A stretch of DNA of 64,000 nucleotides from Nemopilema nomurai (GCA_003864495.1 ML133379.1:1618848-1682847), one strand, 5' to 3'. Shown: positions 21,969 to 33,618, numbered from the stretch's first letter. Notes: generated from the sequence alone by a model not told the origin. Made by a program: numbers and translations.

Positions 21969-22175
21969 TGTCATGAGGTAGAGAGAAAGTAAAGAGACGT
22001 AGTTTAAACCTAAACTAGGCTCTAACCAACGCATATCCACTAGTAATAAAAAACAACAAGTACGCTTCAATGCGCTAATAAGTTTGAACTATAATAGCGA
22101 TTGTTCTTCATTGAATGTCAACACAATCTATGGAAATATTTCTAAGGAAGGTGTCAATAAGCTAGTTTCACCACA
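21969..22175 (-). repeat. 5' LTR of the Gypsy element
   Basis: 207 bp, flanked on the outside by the GGTAG target duplication. The single difference from the other LTR (C at 22026) falls inside the self-complementary 15-mer. It should hold the promoter; transcription would have to start near 22035 for the self-priming model. Confidence 0.95.
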
Positions 22176-22180
22176 GGTAG

Positions 22181-22740
22181 TTCCTTTACTAAAAGAAATT
22201 TGCTTGATTATTATGCAATTCGTTGTCAACGGTTTCTTAAAGTTTGACAAATTTTTAATACTGTTCAGATCTGAGTTTTACGTGTTTCAGAATATTGATT
22301 TTCTGTATTTAAACGTGTTTCGATCAGTTTGTTATTTCAACCTTTTTGACGTTTGATGGTATACACCTCTTCTAGTCTATGCTCTTCTGCTCCCTTAAAA
22401 TCCTATACATCTCAACAGCAATCTTCCTCTTGTAAAAATATATACATTCGATGTACTTCCAATTTGTTATTTTGAGTACCTCTATGTCTTTCAACTCTTC
22501 ATTTGTTTTTCTCATTGTCCTGGCTGCTTTTATGTGCTTCAATCTTCGGTTGTAGATTCTTCGAACATGACGATTTCTGCTATTTGCTTATCGCTTGTCA
22601 ATATATTTCCTGTTTCGCATTTTATTTAGCCTTTATCTTGATATTTCTGTGTCTGTTAGCTATTTTACCATTCGCTGGATATCAGAACCGCTTCTATTTG
22701 TGTTAGCAAGCATTCTTTTCCAATATTTTGCTTCTGCCAT
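22181..22740. other. Non-coding stretch, nothing recognised
   Basis: T-rich on the plus strand. Short ORFs of hydrophobic composition look like by-products of base composition. Confidence 0.45.
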
Positions 22741-22742
22741 TT

Positions 22743-23720
22743 TCAGTATTTGCTTTCTCTGTTTCTTAGCTTTTTGTATTCTTCCCTGACCTGTGTTTCT
22801 TCGATTCTATTTCCATTTTTTAATAAGCTATACCGTTGATTAATTAACCTTCGTATCTTGCTGTCCATCCAGGAAAGAAAATTGTGTCTGGTTGTTTCTC
22901 TTTGGTATATACGCATCAGTAACATTTTTACATAATTCCTCTACCATCCATAGATTACCATCAGTATCATCGATAATGGGGCATGTTTGCAAGAGAACAT
23001 TCCTGAACTTCTCTGTGATAAACTTCTTGTTGTCTGTTGCCACACCTATTACAGAAGAAACCTTTTTCTTATCACACTTCAGAATGGAATACGTCATTTT
23101 ATGGTCGGGAAATACACCTGATCTTACAAACTTGTCTGGATTGCTGTCCAGCAGTAAATATATCAGGGTTTGTGTGTCCTGTGTTTCCGGTAGGATCTTT
23201 AACGATGTTTTAGAAGCGCTGGCTCTTAAACACTTCACTAAGCCTTTCCCCATCTATGCTTGTCTTGTCGTACGGTGGGAAGAAATCTCTGCCATCAAGT
23301 GGTATTGTACCGACAACAATAGATACTTTCTGTGAATGCAAAAGTGAGGTCAGCCCAAATTGCCTCGATGTTGTCGTACTCTTTGCTTTGGTTTTCCCAG
23401 CAAGATTTAGATGTTTACGGAAATACAGCAAACAACCTCAACCATCGTTGTTGCCCCATAAAAAGAATAAAATATCCTTGTATCTCTAGATTACAATTAT
23501 CAAATGTTCAACGCCTTGCCGCCTTTAAAACCATTCGTAAGCTCTATTAAAAAGCATTGCTCAGGAGCATCGATTTTGTTTATTCCTTCATTTTGATTTC
23601 TAGCTAGACATACTGGGCATTTCAGTCCTAAACTGTTTTTAAGTTCATTATAAAGAGCAACTGCAACATTTCCACATTTTAATCCTACGTGGCAGAAACC
23701 CATTGAATCCAGCACACTTG
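22743..23720 (-). pseudogene. LINE relic: endonuclease-region fragments
   Basis: Three minus-strand frames in succession. 23500-23715 has a cysteine pattern ending GLKCPVCLARNQ, perhaps the zinc-finger part of an ORF. 23210-23431 follows, then 22840-23253, whose TLIYLLLDSNPDKFVRSG and DHKMTYSILK match the C-terminal end of an APE-type endonuclease. The linker that usually precedes reverse transcriptase follows (AYIPKRN; SKIRRLINQRYSLLK). No RT is present and the frame changes at least twice, so it is dead. The clade is not resolvable by eye. Confidence 0.55.
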
Positions 23721-23734
23721 AGAGCTCTGTGGCT

Positions 23735-24425
23735 AGAGACGACTGCTCGCTTGCGAACTGTACATGGGGACTTCATTGGCCATGGGTTCATATGAATATC
23801 ACCCGCTAAGATTATTCTCCATTTCTCAAAAGCGTCCTTTCTTTATATCTCGAAACATCACTTGTATCCCTTCTACTTCTATCGTACCTTACTGGTGTCT
23901 TCGTGTATCGACTTTTCATACCACTAATCCCTCGTGTTGCATTTAGGCCCATTCCATGTCAGTGCAGTACATCCCGAAATCCGTCTGAATCTTTGCAATT
24001 GTCATATCCAGTAGATTTCTCTTTGCATTTTTATTACTTGTATGTTTACACTAAAACCCTTTGATGGAAAATTTTGGTATGAGACATTCTATCACAAGTG
24101 AGACTAAAAATTTCTAACTCGATGTTTTGCACATACCAGTTGCCATTACGCATCTAGAAAGTTGAATTTTATCCAAACAATGTTTCCGTGATTGTTGTAC
24201 TAAACAATAGCTAGCAAATTAAGCATTTGAACAGCTGCAAAGCAAATTTTGTTTGTCATAGCTATGAAACATTCTTTGGATGACTTCCTGTCGGGGCTGA
24301 ATATGATTTACTGTTTTAAGAATGAATAATGTAGTCAAACGGCAATCCTCATGTGAAACATTTAGTGCGATGAATGATTTGTCATTTAATGGAAAAGACG
24401 ATGAACTACTTAATAACGCCTATTG
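23735..24425. other. Non-coding stretch, nothing recognised
   Basis: No supported gene. Short ORFs only. Confidence 0.45.
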
Positions 24426-24429
24426 ATTC

Positions 24430-25250
24430 AGGTGCCGAAGATACGGCTTCAGAAGGACGCGCGTGAACCGATTCTGATCTTACTACGACTGAAGCTAGTT
24501 CTTTGCTTTCTGCTTTTGTTCAGTTTGCTGTTCTACAGCTGTAAACGGCATTTGAGTACTCAAAATATTGTTCGATCAGTTCCATTCAACTCTTACAATA
24601 ACTCTGCTGTAAAAAGATTTCGGCAGAACAAACACATTATTCGATTTTTTCAGTTGAAAAAATAAAGACGAACAAATTCGAGCTTGAAATGGTTCAAATT
24701 TTCTTCTTGTTTTTAGTCTTATTAAAGGACGACAGGCTCGAAAACTTTACAATTATCAAAGCCACAATCTAAGACTGAGTAATTTAGTGGGAATTTTAAG
24801 AAAAAAATGATTAAAAAACAAAATATTTGATTGCGTTCTCAATTGAAATTAGGATTTTACAAGCAACTCAATTAATTTGTTTGTATTTTAGTTAAACATG
24901 TTTGACAATAAAGGAAAACCGATGTTGCTATTATGTCACTTTACATTTAGAAAATTCAATTTCAAAGCAAATCACCAAGATTGGCCTCAAAAGAACATGA
25001 ACGACAAATTTCTTCATTCCGTCTTCATGTTTAGCATTGCTTCCACTATTGTGCTATCAAATTTCAAACATATATAATTTTACGAGGTAAATGCTCATGA
25101 GATCTTTGCATTTGTGAATAGATACATAGGAATTTCACGAATCGATTTCGGTTCTACAATAGATCAATTTACGATGCACTATTTTGTTCCGATTTACTTC
25201 TTCAGAATATTCAGATTACTTTCATTCCGCCTGACACGAATTTTAGTTTT
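24430..25250 (+). repeat. Dispersed relic repeat family X, copy b
   Basis: Parallels 37550-38260 along its length. Shared pieces include TTCGGCAGAACAAACAC, GAGCTTGAAATGGTT, AAGACTGAGTAATTTA, CTCAATTGAAATTAGGATTT and TCCACTATTGTGCTATCAAA. The coding potential seen in the 37-kb copy is broken here by stops and indels. Confidence 0.6.
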
Positions 25251-25259
25251 AAATAGGAA

Positions 25260-26285
25260 GATAGAATCGTATATGAAAAAGCGTTATACTATACAGCGTT
25301 GACTTACAGCATATTGTAGATAGCATTTTCGTCATAAAATCAAATTGATTCATTACAAGTTGACACTTTATACTTTGAGTCATCACAGATGAGATGTCGC
25401 ATGTTAATTCCTACCATGACAGGGTCGAAGGTCTTTGAAGTGAAAAGGATTGTTGGATAAAAGGAAATGATGAAAGGTAGGGAAGTAAAGTGCAGATAAT
25501 TCGACCAATCATCTTTGGGATTTTACTTCATTTTCTACAATGACACGGTAAAAGATTGATGTACTTTCAGAAAATACACTGATAACAAGATTCCATTCGA
25601 GCTTTTGCAATTTTTTGTTAACGAGTTCAGTATAGACGGGATTGTAAGAAGTACAAAGACGTCAAATCCAGTTTTATCGACGCGTGGCTACAAACTTCAG
25701 AAATTTAACAAATTTTGTTTGACCGAAGAAAGCACAGATTTCTTCCATATGGAAGTTCATTCACCGAAATTAGGGTTGCAATAAATCGCTTGAGAATTGA
25801 CTGACCATTGAAGAAAGACCCCAGCATTTGACTTCTTAAGTTTGCTAAACAATCAGGAAAAACTGGAAGTAGTTAAATACCTGATGGATACCTGAAGAAG
25901 CAACGGCGGTCACAGGCGTGTTGTCTGTTTCTTATTTTCGTGTCCTTGTTCTTGTGAATAATTCAAACTGCTGGAATATATGTTGTTCGGACATGTACGA
26001 AAGCTTTGTGAATGTGATTTTTATCACTTCGAAAACAGCTTTACGAAAAACCAAGACATTTTGGACTGCAAATACCTTGGAAGTCTGACAGCATAGGAAT
26101 CGTTATCGAAAGGTCTATTTGCATTATAAAGAAGAAAAATTATGCGCCGCAGCAGGGTTTCGACTGTATATGAGTGTTTGCTGAGCAAGTATGTCGTGGC
26201 TATCATCCAGCAAGGCTATGAGTATCCTTTTGAGTGGAGACATATAACATACACATGAATCACACTTATAAGAGGAGTCGGATTT
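25260..26285. other. Non-coding stretch, nothing recognised
   Basis: No supported gene or repeat. Confidence 0.45.
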
Positions 26286-26289
26286 AGGT

Positions 26290-27389
26290 GGGGAACTTGA
26301 AATTCCATAATACAAACTGCAGAGAAAAGGTCGTCTTACTGAAGACGGTGGAGGAGTGGCTGTGTATACAAAAGACACTCAGTGTTGGCATCGGAGGCAT
26401 GACATCGAGACGGATGACATAGATAGACCTATTCTTCCGGGTAATATCTATAGACCTCCGGACACATCTCGCTATTTCCCCAGAGATTTCAATGACAAAC
26501 TGATGGTCAATGCCGAGGAAAAAGAGACGCTAATATCAGGCGAAAGGAATTGTGACTTTTTAAAGAAGGTGCCAAATAATTTACTGAAACATGTTCTCTT
26601 AAGTCAAGGCTTTGTTCACAATGTAAAAAACCCCAAGAGGGTAACTAAAGACTCGAAGACCTTAATCAACGATATTCTCTCGAACTGCCACCAAAATCTT
26701 CGAGAAACAATTGCAATAGAATCCAGTCTGAGTGACCATCATATGGTGGAAGCCGTACGCAAATTGTACAGTATGAAGTTTCACCCTCGTCTGATCAGTT
26801 GTAGAATTTTCAAACATTGTAATAAAGTAAGGTTTGTCGGTGATCTACAAGTATACACAGAAGATGGCGTTAATGATTCTTATAAAAACTTTGAATCGAT
26901 TGTAAAGGGTATCGTTGACAGGCATGCACCTCGTATCAAAAAGAAGATTCGAGAAACCCTGAAATCTGTGCGGTGGTTAAAACTAGAGACTACCATATGC
27001 GTAAGGCAAAAAATAGTAACAATGATAGTGATTGGTAGCATAATAAGAAATATCGTAACAAGGTGACTACAAGTATAAGGAAGAGTAATGCCCATTATAA
27101 CCAAAATCTAATTGAAGAATATGTAAAAAATCCAAAACAGTTTTGGAAACTTCTTGAAGCGTTATACCCTGTAGGCAATACTTCACACATAGATTCAAAA
27201 GTCTTTGAATTAGCTGGCAAAATGGACGATAATAAGGAAAAAATAGCTGATGGTTTTTGTAAGGCTTTCACTACATGTGCCGAAAAGATGTGCAGCCTTC
27301 TACCATCATGCTTTACTTGGCAAAGCGAGCTTGAACAAGGACAAAACTCTTGGTGGAAATGTGACATCTTTTTCACGCAATGTTCGTAA
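26290..27389 (+). pseudogene. LINE relic: APE endonuclease and RT linker
   Basis: Plus-strand remnant of a non-LTR retrotransposon ORF. EDGGGVAVYTKD is the block that follows the endonuclease N-terminus; a stop interrupts the frame just upstream of it. GNIYRPPDTSRYF, SGERNCDFLKKV, SKTLINDIL and SLSDHHMVEAV follow in normal order. The linker RHAPRIKKKIRETLKSVRWL then shifts frame near 27065 to KNPKQFWKLLEALYPVG. The reverse transcriptase that should come next is missing. Having the 5' domains without the 3' end is unusual for a LINE, which normally loses 5' sequence, so a later deletion or recombination is likely. Confidence 0.75.
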
Positions 27390-28165
27390 TAGATTGCACT
27401 CTAAAAAAGGTAATGATTGCCAGATTGGCTAGTAAATGTAGCACGGTAGAAAAAGGCCCCCAGTGTGATAATAAAGAAACAAGTAGCTTTTGTGTTAGCT
27501 GCGAAATCTTTATCGTGTTATGAGAAAAAAGAAATTAGAGGATATTCACACACCCATTTTATAATCTTTTGTGTCTACTGATTTCCCAGTCTAGAGTTGC
27601 ATAAAACCTTTATGATATAATGTAAACGTATTGAGTACTATTCGTCTTTAGAAATCCTGTTGCTTATGACGCGTAAACATATTTCTTGATTCTCGTACTC
27701 GTAATCTACGATACCCCGGATTAAAAAAACATTTGGATTTCATTTCTTTTCTGGTTTGTCTGTTTTTTGCAAAGCTGTCCTGTAGCTCGGAGCATTATTT
27801 GACATTCTCCATTTGGCCAGTGATACTTTGAAAATTGGTTGTTTGCCAGAAGAACATAAAAAAATGCAATGACATGGCACAGGTTGACGGCAAGTTGAAT
27901 TAAAAGGCGAAAGGGATGTTTGCCATGCATAAACGGTTATAAGCGATGTGCGTAGGTGAAAATCATTCAAAACTCGTCGTTCATGAGCAAATGGTTTGTC
28001 TATGTTTTGGTCACATGAGGGTAGAAACAAATTCAAACCAGCGTTAACATGGAAAAAGAAAAATAGGATAATTCAAGGCCGGCGAAATTAAGGACAAGCT
28101 TGAAAACAATGTTATGGTATTCGCCATTTAGATCTGCCATACTTCAAATGGGTAATAAGCCATTA
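27390..28165. other. Non-coding stretch, nothing recognised
   Basis: No supported gene or repeat. Confidence 0.45.
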
Positions 28166-28169
28166 CCAA

Positions 28170-28640
28170 CACCATGCCCTGGTCATCATTGTCCATGGAT
28201 TTCAGTAGAGCAAGTGATTGCGATGTTGAGTGATTGTGATGATGATTGGTTGTGATGTTGAGTGATTGTGATGTTGAATGATTGTGATGTTGAGTGATTG
28301 CGATGTTGAGTGATTGCGATGTTAAGTGATTACTATGCTGAGTGATTGCTTTGTTGAGTGATTGTTATGTCGTGTGATTGTGATGTTGAGTGATTGTGAT
28401 GTTGTGTTATTGTGATGTTGAGTGATTGTGATGTTGATTGATTGTGATGTTGTGTGATTGTGATGTTGTGTGAATGTGATGATAAGTGATTGCGATGTTG
28501 AGTGATTGTGATGTTGAGTGATTGTGACGTTGAGCGATTGTGATGTTGAGTGATTGTGACGTTGTGTGATTGTGATGTTGTGTGATTGTGATGATAAGTG
28601 ATTGCAATGTTGAGTGACTGTGATGTTGAGAGTGATGTTT
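28170..28640 (+). repeat. 15-bp minisatellite next to a satellite-core remnant
   Basis: The stretch begins with TCATCATTGTCCATGGATTT, close to the invariant core of the 1-8745 satellite. About 27 imperfect copies of a 15-bp unit (GATTGTGATGTTGAG, with CGATG, TATG and GATAAG variants) follow. The unit resembles the satellite segment GAGCGATTGGTAGCGATGTT, so the minisatellite may have grown from a satellite fragment. The 66-codon ORF across it is a repeat artefact. Confidence 0.9.
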
Positions 28641-29149
28641 AGCAGCCGATTGAGCTTTGATTAATTGAATTTGATTGAACTTTGGACTTTTCGAATATCC
28701 AACACATAATGAGCATTTATTAAAAAATAATCCTTTTTGTACTTTTATTCAAAAGTAAAGTATGTTCAAAATGACCGTAATTTCAGAAAGCCAACAGCAA
28801 AAAGTCGCTACAGTGTTGATGGTGCTAGAGCTAATAAATGATGAGCAAAAAAGAAAATGGATCGCAAAAAAATTAACGAAGGCGTGGATGAAAAGAAGAG
28901 ACGGTGTATTTACTTCTGAAGCAAGCTCTTTGCCTCTTTTCTCTAGAAACATCAAAGATTCTATTTCGCTTTCAAAGCAAACTGATTTCATTCTTTCATA
29001 GTCATTGCAATTATGATATGATGAATCTTGCTCCTAATCTTTGATAACCTTGCTTTTGGAATTTTTATTTTTGCCATATAAATGAAAAGTTTAGTGAATG
29101 CTTTTTAATGGTGTGCTATATAGCTTAAATACTTCGAACATCCTCAAAA
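28641..29149 (+). other. Spacer with a weak 79-codon ORF
   Basis: An ORF at 28762-29001 contains KRKWIAKKLTKAWMKRRDG, which faintly recalls the N-terminal segment of Harbinger-type nucleases (RKRRFWV...W...R). The match is too short to call a gene. Confidence 0.2.
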
Positions 29150-29640
29150 CAACGCCAAGGAAATAGAGATATTCAGTCCCCAACCTAGCCTTACTAAACA
29201 CTGCTCAATATCAGAGAACATATCAAAATCACGATATCAATATAGCACCAATAGATAGAGTGTTAAAACGCTCGCAACATCTCTCCAGTGAAATCCTGGA
29301 AAATTACGATACTTAGTCTACCACTCAAAATTACTAAAATTTGCTCAATATCACTGAAGATATCATTATCATTATCAAAATAGCAGTATAATAGACAGAG
29401 TGTTAAAACGCTCTCAACATCACTCCAATAAAATCCAAAAGAATGATACTGTACAGTTGACCACTCAAAACCACTAAACACCAACCATTTCCACTGAACA
29501 TTCTATTATCAATAACAAACTGTCAGAATATTATCACAAAACAGGGTGTTAAAACACTCCTAATATCACTCCAATTAAATCAAGGACAATGGTTATTATA
29601 ATTTGCACAATTAAATTGATAAACGAAGCTTTATATCACT
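29150..29640 (-). repeat. Diverged satellite units, inverted
   Basis: Three to four units of ~140-150 bp are related to the 1-8745 satellite but lie in the opposite orientation. GTGTTAAAACGCTC recurs near 29260 and 29400, with a variant near 29550. GCTCAATATCACTGAAGATA followed by TCATTATCAAAATAGCA is nearly the satellite's minus strand. The GCGTT/AACGC dyad is retained while TAGTCGACTA has decayed. Confidence 0.8.
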
Positions 29641-29798
29641 GAGCAAATCAATGTCACAATATCCAAATATCACCAAACTGAAACACGTGTATGCATGGAC
29701 TGAAACATCAAATTTTAACAGTAATAAATTCACCGTTATGATTTCTGCCAGCAAAAAAAGGATAATATTGTTTTCGAATTTGTTTATATTTATTTCCT

Positions 29799-30794
29799 TC
29801 ATCTTTGGATCGGGACGCTTGCGATGTTCTCGTTTGGGACAATAGGTCTCCTGCAGGCCTTGCGAATAAAAAACCTTCTCACAACACTGTTGCCATAGCC
29901 AAACAAAATGGCATTGATGAAAGAGTTGCTAAAAGCCACGACATAAACCAAATGCGCAAGAGTATTCAAGGCCAGTGAGGGAAAATTACCTTGATAGATT
30001 ACGTAATACATCCTGATGCCCAAGAAAATGTTGTATGGAAGATATAATATCAACAATGCACCAAGGACCAGTCGAACTGTTTTTATTGTCGAGATATCTC
30101 GGTTGGAATCTCCATTACTCGTATCATTTCCAGCAGCTCTTAGGATCTTTTCACACTTGTGTACATGATTTTTTACTCTGCGAAGTATCCTTGCATAACA
30201 GAGAAACACACAGAGGATGCAAAGCAGATCAATGACATTCATAGCAAATTGCAGGGAAAAAGAGAAGAATGTGGTAAATACATAGGCGAACACTGCCGAT
30301 GCTGCGAAGCCAAATACGACGATGATCTTCATACGAAACTCGTTCATAAATGCACCATACTTGTTGAGCTTCGTTACATGAAGATAACGATCCATAGAAA
30401 CACACATAGACATGAAATACACACGAGACATACACATGTATGTAGAAACACACATAGACGAGAAATACACAAGGAAGGCGGTGCCGTACTGAAGGGCCAA
30501 TTCAAATAGACAGGAGCGGAACTTTTCTTTCAGCGCTAGCATCACTGATATAGATGGCAAAATGAGTAATCCAGTTCCAAGATCTGACACATTCATCACC
30601 AAAATGAATTTGTTGGTTATAGTATTCAATTGCTGCATCTTGTAGAGTCCATAAATGAGTGCCGAATTGAAGAATACAACAATTGCAGACAAAACAGCGT
30701 AAACAGAAGACCAGAGGATCAAATGGATGGGTGGAACATCTAGAGGCCATATCGACGGACAGTTATATATTTCGATTATACTTGAATTGTTCAT
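29799..30794 (-). CDS. Rhodopsin-family GPCR with TM3 duplication
   Basis: 331-residue open frame from an ATG at 30794, paralogous to 14773-15699 (shared ALIYGLYKMQQLNTITNK, DRYLHVTKL and NEFRMKI). D71 lies in TM2, DRY at 135-137, and TM7 reads INAILFGYGNS in place of NPxxY. A 48-bp tandem duplication (30396-30491) repeats YFSSMCVS as YFMSMCVS just before DRY. The TM3 region is therefore about 13 residues longer than in the paralogue, which would shift the DRY motif by several helical turns. The frame stays open, so either the product is tolerated, or the allele is recent and non-functional, or the repeat is an assembly error. Ligand unknown. Single exon, plasma membrane. Confidence 0.85.
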   Translation of the reverse strand: MNNSSIIEIYNCPSIWPLDVPPIHLILWSSVYAVLSAIVVFFNSALIYGLYKMQQLNTITNKFILVMNVSDLGTGLLILPSISVMLALKEKFRSCLFELALQYGTAFLVYFSSMCVSTYMCMSRVYFMSMCVSMDRYLHVTKLNKYGAFMNEFRMKIIVVFGFAASAVFAYVFTTFFSFSLQFAMNVIDLLCILCVFLCYARILRRVKNHVHKCEKILRAAGNDTSNGDSNRDISTIKTVRLVLGALLILYLPYNIFLGIRMYYVIYQGNFPSLALNTLAHLVYVVAFSNSFINAILFGYGNSVVRRFFIRKACRRPIVPNENIASVPIQR

Positions 30795-30799
30795 TTGTC

Positions 30800-33590
30800 C
30801 TTGTTTTTAAGATTGAAGGTTTCCTCTTCTCTACTTTTCACTAATGAGCCTCTGTGTGTTGTTTGAAAAAACTGCGATCCTCAAAATGCAATTTCAGACA
30901 TGTTCAGCATTCTTAACAGGTGCGCTTATATTGGTGTCGAAGCGGGGTTAGATTCAGCATCCATCATTCTAAACAGCAGGAAATTAAAATAAACATCTAG
31001 TTCGAATAACGATTGAATATATTTATCTATTCTTATCTGAGATTATTCGATGAAAAAATTCCATCAATGAGAAATTAAACGGAAATACAACAAAGAAAAT
31101 ATTACTGTTAAATATTCGATGCGTTGTTTTAGACAAATATGATGAACAAACGGCATCCTTCCTAACGTTGCAAATTTTTATAACATGACTTTCTATAATG
31201 TAAATGTTTACAAGTTGCTGATCCGTTTTTTATTACGTCGCATTTGAAAGGCGGAAATTTCTTTTTGATCCAAACTAACGGCGGAAATGAAAGAAATGCT
31301 TCGAATTAATTATGAGGTTTTTAATCGGATTTTTAATGAGATATGATCAGATATTATAATGGGCGATTTATATAAATAATTTTGCGAGTTTTCGTCGCAT
31401 ATGCACCAAAATTTATTTACAGATAATTTCATATAGAACTGTAATGCAATGATTGTGAATCAGATTTTTTTTACAGTTAAACGAAAGGATGCATCGAGGT
31501 TCTTGATTGATTTTCTAGTGTGATTATCAAGGAAAACTGAATAATTTGCTTTCTTATGGTTTGAATTTAATCTTAATTTAGATAAAAGTCTGCGCAAAGA
31601 CATGAAGAATTTTTTATTGTGTCGCAAGCTTTACATCAAGAAAGTTGGCAGGATTATACAGTGCCAACGCTTTCTTTTCATATTGGAGTTAGAATAGTTC
31701 CTTCGCTTGCTGGTTTACAACTTTCTTATTCATCAAACCGAGTTTTCCATGGAGATTTTCATCCTTTGTTGCCATTTCTTACTAAAACTACTGTGAAGCT
31801 AGGACAACCTCATTGCCATTTCTACTAAAAACTAAAAAAAGCCATTTGTAAATGAATTGGTAAATATCTAAATGGAAAAATAAGAAAAAGGCGATAGGAA
31901 GTTGTCGCTACTAACTGACTGCAGCCTTGACCTCAGATGGGGAATGGTTGTGTGTGTCAATTGTAAATTTAAAGCAACTAGCTTGGAGAGAGCAGAAAAT
32001 AAGAAATAGAGCAACTCATCAGCTAGAAACCCAATAGAGACATTTCTGAGCTTTAGTTCGGTATGTCCGTTTCTCGTTGTGGCCCCTCGCAATACTATGA
32101 CCAAAATAACAGTTGCACAAAGAAAGAATTGAAAAATTCATAACGTACTATCAGGTTGTCATTGGATGTCGTACCCTGAATGCAACTGTGTTTGAGAAAG
32201 CTTTCTGTAATCAAATCAATGTATTGTATAAGTTGGAGACATGCAAGTCTTCACGAAACTCTCCGAGGCGCTTCTCAGGGACGGTTATTGTCGTAAAAAG
32301 TTGTAAAAGATTTGTCTGCTCCTTCATTTGCCCCTCACATTTCTAGGAAAGTATTTCTTATTGGTTAGTGTTTCTGTTATATGCTTTATACATAGCTTTT
32401 GAAGTGACTTTCAAACGGTCACTTGCTTCAACTTTAATCATGAAAGTTTTGGAAAGAAGAGGATCTAGATTCTGGCGGATCCACCTTGAAGCAGTGGCGG
32501 ATTAAAGGTTGTGAAACCCTCTTTACTGAGTCGAGCCTGGCCTGGTGCCTCCTTTGTGTCCAAAATATGTATTTTGATTATTTCTCTTGAAGAGAAAAGA
32601 AGCCTCTAGATGCCGCCCCATTAGTAGTTGAAACCTTTGTTACAAAGTAATGCTTGCCCAAAAAGAATTGCTTGAAGATGCATGCGTTTGTAGGAAGTAA
32701 AATTCTCGCTTTCAATTCTTAGGCTTGATTTCAGGGGCTCATCTTTGATAATAGATGTCTTATGTAATGTTCAGGTTATATAGTACTGCTTTTATGCAAT
32801 CGAATTAAATAATTTTCATTGACGCAAATAGAGGACCATTTTGTAAGGAGTCAGAAATTGTTATATAAAGCGTACACTCATAAAATGATGAGAAACGAGG
32901 AGCCCATATTCATAGTTTTTCGTCAAATGCGACAACAAAAGGTCCAGCCTGGGGTTTTGGTGGAGGGGGTTGTTCGTTGGCGTGATTCAGTTTCCCTCTC
33001 TGTATTCTCTGAGGGGTAGTTTCATAATCGGTGAGGTTATCTAGAAAAAGTGGTTCGTTACATACTCCACTTTGTTTAATTCAGTGGCGTCATCCTGAAG
33101 CTCATAACCTTTTTTGGTCACGTTTGTTCGTAGTGTTTGGTGGGGTTCATCTAATTCGTCGATGCCCGCAATCAAGCATCGGTAGCGGAACGCTTGGCTG
33201 TAAAGGATCTTCTTTGCACTGGATTGGGTGGAAGGATTTAGAACGTGATAGTGCAGTCAGTGATCCCACAAGGAGGATGCTTTCAAAGAACTCATTGTTG
33301 TAGAATTGTGGTTTCAAAAGAGTTGATTTACTCAATTTTGGTCGTGTTGTGCATATTAATGGCATGGGCGAGTAAATTAGTAAAAGGAAATTGCCATATC
33401 ACAAAAATATAATCGATACAATCATCGATAAGCCGCTTCCAGGCTAACGGCTCCTTCCCTTTTAGACAGGAACTTTTTTAGGACAGCCAACTAGCAAACT
33501 GTCTAGCCTCAAATTCTATTACACAATCCCACTAAATCAACTATTAAGATTTTAATTTCAAGATGGGCGAAACAAATTTTTCACAGGAAG
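30800..33590. other. Non-coding stretch, nothing recognised
   Basis: Short ORFs (for example 33031-33303) show no recognisable domain. CAGTGGCGGATT near 32493 resembles a hAT terminus, but no partner end was found. Confidence 0.45.
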
Positions 33591-33596
33591 TTACAT

Positions 33597-33618
33597 TTTT
33601 TGATGACGTCATCAAAAA
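33597..33618. promoter_or_regulatory. 22-bp palindrome centred on an extended CRE
   Basis: Perfect inverted repeat: TGATGACGTCATCA flanked by T-runs and A-runs. The centre is a CREB/ATF-type site. It lies about 100 bp upstream of the pseudogene at 33714. Confidence 0.5.

Larger units (their letters stand above)
18080..22175 (-). mobile_element. Ty3/Gypsy LTR retrotransposon, 4096 bp
   Basis: Complete structure: two 207-bp LTRs (TG...CA), GGTAG target duplication on both sides (18075-18079 and 22176-22180), gag, then protease, reverse transcriptase, RNase H and integrase in that order, which is the Ty3/Gypsy arrangement. No env-like ORF. The LTRs differ at one position by eye (T at 18137, C at 22026), so insertion is recent. 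The minus-strand 15-mer TCTAATCAACGCATA next to the 5' LTR is complementary to a 15-mer inside the LTR, pointing to self-priming as in the Tf1/sushi lineage instead of a tRNA primer. One frame break between RT and RNase H probably inactivates this copy. Confidence 0.95.

Noticed and set aside
22084..22356. 90-codon plus-strand ORF
   Set aside because: Begins inside the LTR on the wrong strand and continues into T-rich flank.
28407..28607. 66-codon His/Ser/Gln-rich ORF
   Set aside because: Entirely a translation of the 15-bp minisatellite.
30035..30509. Plus-strand ORFs over the second GPCR
   Set aside because: Antisense shadows of a clear receptor frame.
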